64,000 bases of DNA from Lamellibrachia columna (lineage: Eukaryota > Annelida > Polychaeta > Sabellida > Siboglinidae): NCBI GenBank assembly GCA_963662155.1, contig OY759261.1:1389727-1453726 (forward strand). The letters run 5' to 3'. The first letter of the stretch is position 1; the number at the start of each line of letters is the position of its first letter. This document shows positions 26,381-38,084 of this stretch, piece by piece. A program made the translations under genes and the position numbers. Below the pieces are notes generated by a model that saw nothing but the letters and a program-made list of their open reading frames with translations, was not told the origin of the DNA and made no database searches.

Positions 26381-27626
26381 GCACTAGTGGTCCTGGTGAA
26401 TCTAGGCAATCATGACTAGTGGTCCTGGTGAATCTAGGCAATCATGACTAGTGGTCCTGGTGAATCTAGGCAATCATGACTAGTGGTCCTGGTGAATCTA
26501 GGCAATCATGACTAGTGGTCCTGGTGAATCTAGGCAATCAGCACTAGTGGTCCTGGTGAATCTAGGCAATCAGCACTAGTGGTCCTGGTGAATCTAGGCA
26601 ATCATGACTAGTGGTCCTGGTGAATCTAGGCAATCATGACTAGTGGTCCTGGTGAATCTAAGCAATCATGACTAATGGTCCTGGTGAATCTAGGCAATCG
26701 TGACTAGTGGTCCTGGTGAATCTAAGCAATCATGACTAATGGTCCTGGTGAATCTAGGCAATCATGACTAATGGTCCTGGTGAATCTAGGCAATCGTGAC
26801 TAGTGGTCCTGGTGAATCTAGGCAATCGTGACTAATGGTCCTGGTGAATCTAGGCAATCGTGACTAGTGGTCCTGGTGAATCTAGGCAATCATGACTAGT
26901 GGTCCTGGTGAATCTAGGCAATCATGACTAGTGGTCCTGGTGAATCTAGGCAATCATGACTAGTGGTCCTGGTGAATCTAGGCAATCATGACTGGTGGTC
27001 CTGGTGAATCTAGGCAATCATGACTAGTGGTCCTGGTGAATCTAGGCAATCATGACTAGTGGTCCTGGTGAATCTAGGCAATCATGACTAGTGGTCCTGG
27101 TGAATCTAGGCAATCATGACTAGTGGTCCTGGTGAATCTAGGCAATCATGACTAGTGGTCCTGGTGAATCTAGGCAATCATGACTAGTGGTCCTGGTGAA
27201 TCTAGGCAATCATGACTAGTGGTCCTGGTGAATCTAGGCAATCATGACTAGTGGTCCTGGTGAATCTAGGCAATCATGACTAGTGGTCCTGGTGAATCTA
27301 GGCAATCAGCACTAGTGGTCCTGGTGAATCTAGGCAATCATGACTAGTGGTCCTGGTGAATCTAGGCAATCATGACTAGTGGTCCTGGTGAATCTAAGCA
27401 ATCATGACTAATGGTCCTGGTGAATCTAGGCAATCGTGACTAGTGGTCCTGGTGAATCTAGGCAATCATGACTAATGGTCCTGGTGAATCTAGGCAATCG
27501 TGACTAATGGTCCTGGTGAATCTAGGCAATCGTGACTAGTGGTCCTGGTGAATCTAGGCAATCGTGACTAATGGTCCTGGTGAATCTAGGCAATCGTGAC
27601 TAGTGGTCCTGGTGAATCTAGGCAAT
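26381..27626. repeat. 32-bp minisatellite, about 39 copies
   Basis: Units contain CTAGTGGTCCTGGTGAATCT and AGGCAATCATGA. Variants (CAATCGTGA, CAATCAGCA, CTAATGG, CTAAGCAA) recur in similar order near 26580-26880 and 27300-27626, which suggests a block duplication. Confidence 0.96.
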
Positions 27627-28209
27627 GCAGTCACAGGAAATAAAGTCAACAAACTAAAACACGAAAATTAAGTCACATACATAGTTATGGAATAAATCAG
27701 AAAAAGAGATATAAATAAAACCATCTCAACATGATTTAATAAATGTAACAAACAATAAATAATCTGACAAATATTTATTTAATTAGTTTAGTTTTGTCTT
27801 GAACTTTGTACTTTCCATATAATATAATCCTGTACTGATCTTAAAGGAACCAATTTATTTGAAACACTTGTTGAGTTCCTATTTCATCTGTTTGTTGTCA
27901 CCAGTTGATTTCATCAGTCGCAGGTGTAAAAGTAGGAGTGAATTGTTTTTTCCAGCAAATCATGTTGACGTTTCAAGCAAGTTTCATCCAGCCTGCTACA
28001 TGTTGATAGTAATTGTAAAATTATAAATCAATGATCCATATGCAACATAGTTATCTGTTTCTATATACTTTTAGTATGTGCAGCTGAAAATAATTGTGCA
28101 GTATTCATTTGTATTATTAAATAAACAAATATTAACTCTCTCCTGTCTGACTGATTTTGACTAATGACCAAGATAATGCACATTACATGCAACAGTCACT
28201 GCTTGTATG
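27627..28209. other. Unique A+T-rich sequence
   Basis: No gene or repeat is recognised. Confidence 0.5.
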
Positions 28210-28762
28210 TTTGATATAGTGTAGCTTTCAAGAGGCATTAGTCTATGGCTAGAGTCAACTCCCATTGAGTGCACTTACACTGAAATAATGAACACTGTGA
28301 AAGCCTTACATCAAAATTGGACTTGGTTCACTGGAGTCTTTGACATGGTTGATTGGAACAAGCCTGTGGATTGTAAGTGCCTGTGGTTGCTTGGTCATGT
28401 GATATGTGGTCATGTGATATGACCATTCATCAGGGACTTGTGTGTGTATGTGTGGGGGGAGGTGTCCTAGTCACATACGGCTCATTAGCATATCAATAGA
28501 AAGGTATGCAGGCCAATGCTGGCCATAGCTCCCCTCTCACTAGCTGCCTGACAACTGTTGGAGCTAGGGGGGTTGTCAGAGGGTTATTACACACACCCTG
28601 CCTACCTGCAAGGGTGCCAGACCCAGTGGGCCTGACTGCAGCTGTCTTCAGGTAAGTCATGGCCTGTCTGTCTGTCACAATGAAGTATCTTGTAGTTGTG
28701 TCGTTGTTTCTTTGAGTTTTGTTGACATCCGTCCTGTATTTACTCCAGTGTTCTGTGTGGGT
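28210..28762 (+). repeat. Dispersed duplicated segment, copy 1, left part
   Basis: This matches 38683-39120 with substitutions and small indels. Shared blocks are GATATAGTGTAGCTTTCAAG, CAACTCCCATTGAGTGCACT, TTACATCAAAATTGGA, ACATACGG, CATTAGCATAT and a donor-like AGGTAAGTCATGG. The right part of the copy continues after the LINE at 30215-30700. Confidence 0.8.
28470..28652 (+). promoter_or_regulatory. Conserved TATA-like/donor module, copy 1
   Basis: TCATTAGCATATCAATAGAA is followed after about 160 bp by CAGCTGTCTTCAG|GTAAGTC. Both ends are conserved in the second copy (38868-39008), where the first element reads CATATAAATACAG. The layout suits a promoter with a short non-coding first exon, but no downstream exon partner is proven. 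It may be part of an unrecognised mobile element. Confidence 0.3.
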
Positions 28763-30214
28763 TTAACAAGATTTAACAAGATTTGCCATCCAAGCCAAAG
28801 GCCCAGATGGCAAGTGGACAAGGAAGCCATTGGCTTATCGAGAGTCCAACAATGTTCACCTACTTATAACCCGCCCTCCTGATATATGTGTCAACCTTGT
28901 TTTTAAACATATTCACGCTGCTAGCAGTTACACAATCTGTAGACAATTTGTTCCATTCATTTATTGTCCTCTGTGAGAACGAGTGCTTCCTGATGTCCAA
29001 TCTACATTGATCCTTTACTAATTTTACCTCATGTCCTCTAGTTCTGCTATCCTTCTTGAGTGAGAAAAACATATTTCTATCAATAATTTCATACCCATTC
29101 AATATCTTAAAAACTTCAATCTGATCTCCTCTTAACCTCCTTGTCTCTAGAGTTGTTAAACCACATTCTTTCAGGCGTTCTTCATAACTAAGGTCTCTCA
29201 GTTCTGGAATCATTTTAGTTGCTCTCCTTTGTATGCGTTCAAGCGTATCTATATCCTTCTTACGATATGGTCTCCATGCTTGTATACAGTATTCTAAATG
29301 AGGTCTAACTATTGCTTTATAAAGAGGTATAATTAACTTTTTTCCCTTGTATGTTATGTTTCTTCTAATCAATCCAAGAATTTGATTACCCTTTGAAGCT
29401 GCAATACCACACTGCTCTGAAACTTTCATATCAGCGCTTATTGTAACTCCTAAGTCCTTTTCTTTTACAGTAGTACCCAGAACAGTATCTCCCATTTTAT
29501 AGTTTACATTCAAGTTCCCATGTCCTGTATGTAGGCATTTACATTTCCCAAAATTGAACAGCATCTGCCATTTCTCAGACCATTTCACTAATCTGTCTAG
29601 ATCGTTTTGTAAATGTTGTTTATCACCATCAGTATTAACCTTTCTAAACAGTTTTGTGTCATCCGCAAATTTCAGTACGTTACTTGTTATACTGTCGTCC
29701 AAGTCATTGATATAAATTAAGAATAATATAGGTCCTAGTACTGACCCTTGAGGTACCCCACTCAAAACCGATTTCCAATTTGAAACTTCTCCATCTACTA
29801 CAACTCGTTGTCTTCTGTCAGTCAGCCATTGTTCTATCCAGTCAGTTATGCTATCCCCGATACCATGGGCTTTTAATTTAAGTAGCAATCTTTGATGTGG
29901 CACTTTGTCAAAAGCTTTCTGAAAATCTAAGTAGATAATATCTACTGGCGATCCCACGTCTATCCACTTAGTGATTTCTTCCAAAAAACATAACATATTT
30001 GTTAAGCATGACCTTGCTTTAAGGAATCCATGTTGAGATGAATTTAATAATTTATGCTTAACGAGGAAGTCCACCATATGGTCTTTAATTAACCTTTCTA
30101 ATAATTTACAAATCACTGACGTTAAACTCACTGGTCTGTAATTCTCTGACTTATTTCTCGAACCCTTTTTAAATAATGGTATGATGTTTGCTTCTTTCCA
30201 TTCAAACGGAACAA
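28763..30214 (-). mobile_element. CR1-like LINE, 5'-truncated, ORF intact
   Basis: The minus-strand insertion has its 3' end at the left with the short tandem AACAAGATTTAACAAGATTT. The frame is open from about 30213 to 28860. It encodes the C-terminal half of a non-LTR polyprotein: [40 protein letters not shown] and the catalytic FADD of reverse transcriptase, then the CR1-type C-terminal region (LERIQRRATKMIPEL, LETRRLRGDQIEVFKILNG). Endonuclease and the N-terminal RT are absent, as expected from incomplete target-primed reverse transcription. There are no stops or frameshifts, so the insertion is younger than the copy at 10846-11880. It is a dead-on-arrival fragment. Confidence 0.92.
28860..30131 (-). 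CDS. LINE reverse transcriptase, partial (423 codons from first ATG)
   Basis: This is the open reading frame of the LINE at 28763-30214. The first Met is internal to the reverse transcriptase; the same frame is open upstream to 30213 (FKKGSRNKSENYRPVSL). Motif order is AFDKVP (RT block with the first catalytic Asp), [12 protein letters not shown] and the C-terminal CR1 region. The natural stop is just before 28860. The enzyme cannot be complete because the endonuclease domain and the N-terminal fingers are missing. Confidence 0.85.
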   Translation of the reverse strand: MSLTSVICKLLERLIKDHMVDFLVKHKLLNSSQHGFLKARSCLTNMLCFLEEITKWIDVGSPVDIIYLDFQKAFDKVPHQRLLLKLKAHGIGDSITDWIEQWLTDRRQRVVVDGEVSNWKSVLSGVPQGSVLGPILFLIYINDLDDSITSNVLKFADDTKLFRKVNTDGDKQHLQNDLDRLVKWSEKWQMLFNFGKCKCLHTGHGNLNVNYKMGDTVLGTTVKEKDLGVTISADMKVSEQCGIAASKGNQILGLIRRNITYKGKKLIIPLYKAIVRPHLEYCIQAWRPYRKKDIDTLERIQRRATKMIPELRDLSYEERLKECGLTTLETRRLRGDQIEVFKILNGYEIIDRNMFFSLKKDSRTRGHEVKLVKDQCRLDIRKHSFSQRTINEWNKLSTDCVTASSVNMFKNKVDTYIRRAGYK

Positions 30215-30700
30215 CTCCCAGTTGTACTGCCTACAGCCACCCCTGCTCTTGGGGTCGGCCATGCGCGACCACTGTAAGATGTGTCGTTGTTTCTTTGAGT
30301 TTTGTTGACATCCGTCCTGTATTTACTCCAGTGTTCTGTGTGGGTTGTACTGCCTACAGCCACCCCTGCTCTTGGGGTCGGCCATGCGCGACCACTGTAA
30401 GATGGCATGCTGTGTTGGTGTACCCCATCTTGGGTGCTTGTTTAAATTCACCCACAAGGTCGTCTTCTTGTGAATGTAAGTTCTGGAATATATCACAGTG
30501 ACAGGAACACAGTGGATGTGCTCTATGCTGTAGTGAGAGCAGATTAATGTAGTTTGTGTGTTAGTTAATCACCCCAAGTCACGGTCAAGTTAACCCTATT
30601 AGGACCACTCACAGACACCTTCCATTGGTCATTGTGTGAGCTTCATCTTGACACTGAATCTGTTATATCAATATTTAACAAAAGCTGGACATTTTGTCCA
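30215..30700 (+). repeat. Duplicated segment, copy 1, right part with a local tandem duplication
   Basis: A block Y (TTGTACTGCCTACAGCCACC, GGTCGGCCATGCGCGACC) occurs at about 30215 and 30345. A block X (TCGTTGTTTCTTTGAGTTTT, TGACATCCGTCCTGTATTTA) occurs before the LINE (28697-28762) and again between the two Y blocks. The order is therefore X-LINE-Y-X-Y. The later part (CATCTTGTGAATG-like, GTTAATCACCCCA) matches 39260-39430 and 39945-40125. Confidence 0.75.
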
Positions 30701-31251
30701 CATATATGTATACAGTACAATTGAATACGGTATTGCTATATTCATTTCCAATGATCAGTTTATGATAAACATATAAACATTTAAAGTATACCTAAAATTG
30801 AAAACAGTAAAATACAAAAAATATACACACAGAAGCATAAACATGTGAAGCTATTTACTTGTTTGGTTTACTTAGGTTCTTGCAGGCCGTATACAGTATC
30901 TCAGTGGTCAGATCTTCTACTGTTTAGAGTTTATTTCATAAAATTTAAACACCTGCATAGCAGTTGTGACTGGAATTCATTGCAGCCAGTGTCATTACAT
31001 TGTGGCTTGTCATAAACTGATAGCATCTGAGGCTAGAGAGAAGCTGCCCTCTGGCATGGTAATGTGGTATTTGAGAGTGGAGGTCAGTTATGTGAGCCAT
31101 TAAGTCTAGGGACTTGTCTCTAGTGTGGCTTACAGGAAATGGGTAATCTGTGATACCTGGCCCAGGGCTGTGACCTGGCCCAGGGCTGTGACCTGGGGGA
31201 GGGGGACTTTTCTGTTTTTTTTTCTGAAGAATTTTGGCTTTTTAACATAAT
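30701..31251. other. Unique sequence
   Basis: No gene is recognised. A short duplication TGACCTGGCCCAGGGCTG lies near 31160-31195. Confidence 0.5.
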
Positions 31252-32075
31252 CAGTATTCATAAGTACAGAATACAGAATCAGTATTCATAAGTATAGAAA
31301 ACAGAATCAGTATTCATGAGTACAGAATACAGAATCAGTATTCATAAGTATAGAATACAGAATCAGTATTCATAAGTACAGAATACAGAATCAGTATTCA
31401 TAAGTATAGAATACAGAATCAGTATTCATAAGTATAGAATGCAGAATCAGTATTCATGAGTACAGAAAACAGAATCAGTATTCATGAGTACAGAAAACAG
31501 AATCAGTATTCATGAGTACAGAATACAGAATCAGTATTCATAAGTACAGAATACAGAATCAGTATTCATGAGTACAGAATACAGAATCAGTATTCATAAG
31601 TATAGAATACAGAATCAGTATTCATGAGTACAGAATACAGAATCAGTATTCATAAGTATAGAATACAGAATCAGTATTCATAGTATAGAATACAGAATCA
31701 GTATTCATAAGTATAGAATACAGAATCAGTATTCATAAGTATAGAATACATAATCAGTATTCATAAGTATAGAATACATAATCAGTATTCATAAGTATAG
31801 AATACAGAATCAGTATTCATAAGTACAGAATACAGAATCAGTATTCATAAGTATAGAATACAGAATCAGTATTCATAAGTATAGAATACATAATCAGTAT
31901 TCATAAGTATAGAATACATAATCAGTATTCATAAGTATAGAATACAGAATCAGTATTCATAAGTACAGAATACAGAATCAGTATTCATAAGTATAGAATA
32001 CAGAATCAGTATTCATAAGTACAGAATACAGAATCTGTATTCATAAGTACAGAATACAGAATCAGTATTCGTAAG
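31252..32075. repeat. 28-bp minisatellite, about 29 copies
   Basis: Units contain AATCAGTATTCATAAGTA and CAGAATACAG. Variants include CATGAG, TATAGAA and ACATAATC. Confidence 0.95.
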
Positions 32076-32274
32076 TATTGTCATATATAGCGCACTTACC
32101 TACTGCGCGATTTAAATGAACTAATGAAGTAAAGGAGAATGTTGGGCAGAATTGAAAGACAGTTAAATGAATCGAGCGCATGACTTAGAAGAAGAATCTT
32201 GTTTGTTTTGTTAGTTCACATTATTTGTTGGCATGACTTTCTTTTTTATTTCTCAATGTATGGTACATATCCCA
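32076..32274. other. Short unique spacer
   Basis: Nothing is recognised between the 28-bp and 70-bp arrays. Confidence 0.5.
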
Positions 32275-33124
32275 CTCTGTCATTGTCATACTCTTTTACA
32301 GACTTAGAGTTAGAGTTTGTGAGTCCAAGACCAGTACATATCCCACTCTGTCATTGTCATGCTCTTTTACAGACTTAGAGTTAGAGTTGGTGAGTCCAAG
32401 ACCAGTACATATCCCACTCTGTCATTGTCATACTGTGGTAGAGACTAGAGTTAGAGTTGGTGAGTCCAAGACCAGTACATATCCCACTCTGTCATTGTCA
32501 TACTGTGGTAGAGACTAGAGTTAGAGTTGGTGAGTCCAAGACCAGTACATATCCCACTCTGTCATTGTCATACTGTGGTAGAGACTAGAGTTAGAGTTGG
32601 TGAGTCCAAGACCAGTACATATCCCACTCTGTCATTGTCATACTGTGGTAGAGACTAGAGTTAGAGTTGGTGAGTCCAAGACCAGTACATATCCCACTCT
32701 GTCATTGTCATACTGTGGTAGAGACTAGAGTTAGAGTTGGTGAGTCCAAGACCAGTACATATCCCACTCTGTCATTGTCATACTGTGGTAGAGACTAGAG
32801 TTAGAGTTGGTGAGTCCAAGACCAGTACATATCCCACTCTGTCATTGTCATACTGTGGTAGAGACTAGAGTTAGAGTTGGTGAGTCCAAGACCTGTACAT
32901 ATCCCACTCTGTCATTGTCATGCTCTGTTAGAGAGTTAGAGTTAGAGTTTGTGAGTCCACGACCAGTACATATCCCACTCTGTCATTGTCATGCTCTGTT
33001 AGAGAGTTAGAGTTAGAGTTAGTGAGTCCAAGACCTGTACATATCCCACTCTGTCATTGTCATGCTCTGTTAGAGACTTAGAGTTAGTGAGTCCAAGACC
33101 AGTACATATCCTACTCTGTCATTG
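32275..33124. repeat. 70-bp minisatellite, about 12 copies
   Basis: Units contain CAGTACATATCCCACTCTGT, CATTGTCATACTGTGG and TTAGAGTTGGTGAGTCCAAG. The central copies (about 32400-32880) are identical; the flanking copies carry CTCTTTTACAGACTTAG or CTCTGTTAGAGAG instead. The array ends directly at the 3' side of a minus-strand SINE-B copy. Confidence 0.95.
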
Positions 33125-33345
33125 TCATACATTTCCCCCCTGTGTGGGATGTTTTACTTCCCTTGGCAGACACCAGATCAACGGCTTTTAGTGTCTCTTT
33201 CAAAAGATACAGTCCAAGTGGGGTGAATGAAGACTGTCTCAGCTTTGAAACGACGGCAGGTAGATTCACAGTCTGACACTCTACTGCCAAACTACTACGT
33301 CCCTCCATGGTTTGGCTGCTCGAACATTCACAGTAGTGATTAGAA
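33125..33345 (-). mobile_element. SINE-B copy, minus strand
   Basis: Read on the minus strand it has a tRNA-like head, TTTCAAAGCTGAGACAGTCT, TCATTCACCCCAC, AAAGAGACACTAAAAGCCGT, TGCCAAGGGAAGTAAAAC and ATCCCACACAGG. The same blocks in the same order occur on the plus strand at about 39690-39850 (TTTTGAAACTTGAGCAATA, GAAACACCAAAGCCGTTGG, CAAGGGAAGTAAAACACCCC). Its 3' side runs into the 70-bp array. Confidence 0.75.
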
Positions 33346-33511
33346 GACATCATCTGCTACAGCCTTGTGTTGAATACTGGACAACACTCGTAAGGAGTTA
33401 GACTTGTCACATCGGATGATTGGTCAGTTTTGTTATACGCAGCTCCACCTGTTGACAAAATGAATGAGCTGCATCAACACATGTGGTACATATATACTAC
33501 GTATAGTGCAG

Positions 33512-33650
33512 GTCGTGGATATGGGGAGTTGATTTGGTGCTGTATTGGTTAGAAGTAGGTGGATCTGGGGAGTTGAATTGGTGCAGTATAGGTTAGAAGT
33601 AGGTAGATCTGGGGAGTTGATTTGGTGCTGTATTGGTTAGAAGTAGGTGT
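33512..33650. repeat. About 48-bp minisatellite, 3 copies
   Basis: Units contain GGGGAGTTGATTTGGTGCTG and TATTGGTTAGAAGTAGGT. Confidence 0.9.
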
Positions 33651-34249
33651 GATTCCTAGCCAGTTTCATATCTGAATGACATTGTCTGTTTATTTATAAA
33701 AAATATAATACAATATAAAGTCAATCCATAAATCATTTCATTGATCACTTACAAGGACTACATAAACTACAATGGCATCTCACTACATGCGCTGCCAATG
33801 CAAGGAACACACTCCTAAAAGGAACTATTACATGTTCTACTTGCACTGTTTATCACACTCCTGGAAATAAGGAACATGACGCATATGGAACAGTTTGACT
33901 GAGCGCCAACACGTTCCATTTAGCGAACGTTCAGTGTAAGTGTCTTCAGTCTGGGTACTGCTTTGTTCAGTCTCTGGGTACTGCTTTGTTCAGTCTCTGG
34001 GTAAAAGAGAAGACAGTTTGTAGCCAGTCACACACCCACTGGTTGTGGGGCGGCAGCGTGGGGTGATCCAGTTACAGCAGCGACAGTATCCATACACACA
34101 ACCAACCTATTAAAATTTTTCGTTAAACATCCTATACATAAAATAAATAAAACTATCAAATAAAAACCATTTCAGCAACATTAATGATACTAGTCTTTTA
34201 ATCGAACGTACCACCCACAGCGCATGCGCACAGTCCACCACAAACTCCT
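33651..34249. other. Unique sequence
   Basis: No gene is recognised. A short duplication (TCTGGGTACTGCTTTGTTCA) lies near 33950-34000. Confidence 0.5.
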
Positions 34250-34445
34250 GCGTTAGCCCAAGTTTGGGCTGTTTGGAGTAAACCACTTGAGACTTGAGAC
34301 TTGAGACCACTCTGTCAGTCTAATGGGCCAGGGTTCGAATCCATTTCAAAATTTGGGCAATTTCGTTCACCCTCTGAACTCGCTACTTTCTCCTAGTTGA
34401 GCTGTGATTAACTGTTTAGGGAGTATCCAATCAAGCAAGTGTGTC
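34250..34445 (+). mobile_element. tRNA-derived SINE fragment
   Basis: GGCCAGGGTTCGAATCC at 34326 is a good Pol III B box. It is followed by TTTCAAAATTTGGGCAATTT and CGTTCACCCTCTGAA, which parallel the region after the B box in SINE-A and SINE-B. The A-box side is unclear. Confidence 0.5.
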
Positions 34446-35514
34446 GTGAGAAGTTTAAATCAAGTAGCATAATGTCTCATTTAGCGTGCTGTAAAGAAGT
34501 TATTGCCCGGGCAGTGAGTCGTATGTTTTACCAGGTGTCAACATCAGCTCTGGCAAGGCGTGGTCCGCACTGAAGCCTTTGTACACACCTTGCCCTCCAA
34601 CGAGGTCAGGCAGCAACTTTATGTGGAGGCCAATAGTTTATAAGCAGATGGCTAAACTCGGCTTGCTTACATAGTCAGTAAACTTTGTCAAACTATCAGT
34701 AAATCTCCAACACAGAAAGGGTTAAATATGCCTGGATATGTATCAGATGCCTAGTGAAGGGTTAAAGTTGTCTGTCAAAATATTGTATTGCAAAATATTG
34801 TATTGCAGACATTGGAGCATCAAGGGTTAACACAGCCAAGCAGAGAGTTTACTGAGCCTGACTGTTAGATACAGTTGTGTGTGTGTGGTAAATTAAATAT
34901 TGGGCCTTTATAAACGACCACTGGTGACTGGTGATGCCTGTGTTTGTTGCACTGTTGATGAGGTGAGTTCAGACAGACTGAGGGACACCTCCCATATCAA
35001 GTTCCCATGTTGACACATCACTGATAACCTGCAGCCTATGACTTACCTGAGCATCAGGTGTGACAACTGGGCCTTGACTGGTGTCTGGGGTTCAAGTTCC
35101 CATCATTAATCCATTGATGGCTCATTTGGAAATGTCAAGTTGTGTTCTCTCCCACTCAAGTTGGGTTTGGGCTTGAATCATTTGTTTGTGATTAGAACAA
35201 CTGGATATGGTTTAATTGTGGGTATAGTAAATATATGATAGTAAATAAATATATGATAGTAAATAATAATAAAAAGACTATTTATTTGTTTATACACCAA
35301 CAAAGATAGTATCAATAATACTATCACAAACGTAATTAAGATTGTTGAGTTTACTTGGTTTTGTTGTTGTTCACTTTCATCCCTTGACCTCAACGGTCAC
35401 ACGGATGCCACTCAAGGTCTTCGGCAGCTTTGTGTGTCCTGTGTTGTGTGTAGCAGAGTCAGTAGGTCTCGATGTGTCCATTCTTGTATGTTATCCAGTC
35501 TGTTTCTTCTTTCT
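34446..35514. other. Unique sequence
   Basis: No gene or array is recognised beyond short local duplications (AAAATATTGTATTGC, ATATGATAGTAAATAA). Confidence 0.5.
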
Positions 35515-35757
35515 CTTGCCATCGAGGGTGTCTTCTCTTGCCCTCCAGGGTGTCTTCTCACCCTCCAGGGTGTCTTCTCTTGCCCTCCAGGGTGTCTTCT
35601 CTTGTCCTCCAGGGTGTCTTCTCTTGCCCTCCAGGGTGTCTTCTCTTGCCCTCCAGGGTGTCTTCTCTTGTCCTCCAGGGTGTCTTCTCTTGCCCTCCAG
35701 GGTGTTTTCTCTTGCCCTCCAGGGTGTCTTCTCTTGCCCTCCAGAGTGCCTTGCAGG
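35515..35757. repeat. 22-bp minisatellite, about 11 copies
   Basis: Units contain GTCTTCTCTTGCCCTCCAGG. One copy is shortened at 35557. Several overlapping ORFs in all frames are repeat artefacts. Confidence 0.95.
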
Positions 35758-35814
35758 ATGGTTTTTTAAATGCTGTTGTGTCGGGTGATGTGGCCAAACC
35801 AGGAGATTTTTCTT

Positions 35815-36232
35815 TGTTGACAACAAGGGCTCTTGCTTTCATTGTTGACAACAAGGGCTCTTGCTTTCATTGTTGACAACAAGGGCTCTTGCTTTCATTG
35901 TTGACAACAAGGGCTCTTGCTTTCATTGTTGACAACAAGGGCTCTTGCTTTCATTGTTGACAACAAGGGCTCTTGCTTTCATTGTTGACAACAAGGGCTC
36001 TTGCTTTCATTGTTGACAACAAGGGCTCTTGCTTTCATTGTTGACAACAAGGGCTCTTGCTTTCATTGTTGACAACAAGGGCTCTTGCTTTCATTGTTGA
36101 CAACAAGGGCTCTTGCTTTCATTGTTGACAACAAGGGCTCTTGCTTTCATTGTTGACAACAAGGGCTCTTGCTTTCATTGTTGACAACAAGGGCTCTTGC
36201 TTTCATTGTTGACAACAAGGGCTCTTGTTTTC
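35815..36232. repeat. 28-bp minisatellite, 15 nearly identical copies
   Basis: Units contain TTGACAACAAGGGCTCTTGC and TTTCATTG. The copies are almost perfectly identical, so expansion is recent. Confidence 0.97.
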
Positions 36233-36392
36233 CAGCATCTAATGCAGAATTTGTATTTGTAATTAAATGTGTTATTCAACGAATAACCGATAATTTTATC
36301 TTAAACCAGAAACACATACTTTGTAGATACTTTATACATAACCATATAATTGTGTGTGTCATAAACACAAGTAGCAACAAACTGAAGTCTCC

Positions 36393-37145
36393 ATGGTGAG
36401 ACAGGGAAAGGGGTAAGGACTTGGGGGTGTTCTTCCCAGCCTTGGTGGTGAGACAGGGAAAGGGGTAAGGACTTGGGGATGTTATTCCCAGCCTTGGTGG
36501 TGAGACATGGAAAGGGGTAAGGACTTGGGGGTGTTCTTCCCAGCCTTGGTGGTGAGACAGGGAAAGGGGGAAGGACTTGGGGGTGTTCTTCCCAACCTCG
36601 GTGGTGAGACAGGGAAAGGGGGAAGGACTTGGGGTTGTTCTTCCCAGCCTCGGTGGTGAGACAGGGAAAGGGAGAAGGACTTGGGGGTGTTCTTCCCAGC
36701 CTCGGTGGTGAGACAGGGAAAGGGGGAAGGACTTGGGGGTGTTCTTCCCAGCCTTGGTGGTGAGACAGGGAAAGGGGGAAGGACTTGGGAGTGTTCTTCC
36801 CAGCCTCGGTGGTGAGACAGGGAAAGGGGGAAGGACTTGGGGGTGTTCTTCCCAGCCTTGGTGGTGAGACAGGGAAAGGACCTGGGGGTGTTCTTCCCAG
36901 CCTCGGTTATGAGACAGGGAAAGGGAGAATGACCTGGGGGTGTTCTTCCCAGCCTTGGTTGTGAGACAAGGAAATGGAGAAGGACCTTGGGGTGTTCTTC
37001 CCAGCCTTGGTTGTGAGACAAGGAAAGGGAGAAGGACCTTGGAGTGTTCTTCCCAGCCTCAGTGGTGAGACAGGGAAAGGGAGAAGGACCTAGGGGTGTT
37101 CTTCCCAGCCTCTGTGGTTAGACAGGGAAAGGGAGAAGGATGTTC
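36393..37145. repeat. 52-bp minisatellite, about 14 copies
   Basis: Units contain GGTGAGACAGGGAAAGGGGG, AAGGACTTGGGGGTGTTCTT and CCCAGCC. The strand is purine-rich. A 179-codon minus ORF is an array product. Confidence 0.95.
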
Positions 37146-38084
37146 TTCCTAGCTTTGGCAGACAGTTGGATTGACAGAAGTCACCACTGGTTGACAGTTG
37201 ACAGTCACCTACAAAGCTGTAATTGTTTGTTCCACACTGGACCTTTGTGTTATTTTGACATTCCACAGACCTCAGCAGTCTAACATTACAGCAGTGTCAG
37301 TGCACAGGAGAGCTAAAATAACTGCTGTTATCTGTACCTAGGAATACTGGAAATTATAGAGGCACTGTTTTTAATCTATTTTCAGCCACTTTTTCTGTTG
37401 GCCATTAGTTCTGGCCACTTGCCCACCAATTGTCAAATTGAGATGGATGGCTGGAGCTATTGTTCTGGTAGACACAATTGAACCTATGAAAAATGAACAA
37501 CATTGGCTGTTATATTTAGCTGTGTTTGGGTAACTCAGTGGTATGTCCCCGCTTTGCGCTATTTACTATTCACAATTAAACTTAAGTGGTTTTCTAAATT
37601 CATATATATTACCAAAACAGTTCAACTCCATTGTCATGAAGATCACACCATTTTGGAGATAAACATTCTGTAGACATTAGATGGAACCATGAAAACATAG
37701 AAGGTAATGATTAATTGTGTCCACATAATGATTTGACTTAAGACAGGACTTACATGACAACATGTAATGATTTGACTTAAGACAGGACTTATACGACAAC
37801 ATGTATCATTTATGACAAGATTTCTATGACAAAATGATAATTATCTTTTAGTAGTTCTGCAGGACTATAACCAAGCCTTCCATAATGCACTGCACACCCC
37901 CCCCCACAGATCACGGTACAGTCATAAACCATGCTTAGACAATGTGCACTCTGTGAACTCTATCAATCCATAGCATACTAGTATTCATTTAAGATTTTAA
38001 ACTTTATTTCACACCTAATAGTTTTTTAGTCACAACTTTTTTCATTCACAACCATTTTCAAGGCTGAGTGAATAAACTGAACAA
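37146..38084. other. Unique sequence
   Basis: No gene is recognised. A short duplication (AATGATTTGACTTAAGACAG) lies at 37725-37800. Confidence 0.5.

Noticed and set aside
35491..35876. Several overlapping ORFs in five frames
   Set aside because: All arise from 22-bp and 28-bp arrays.
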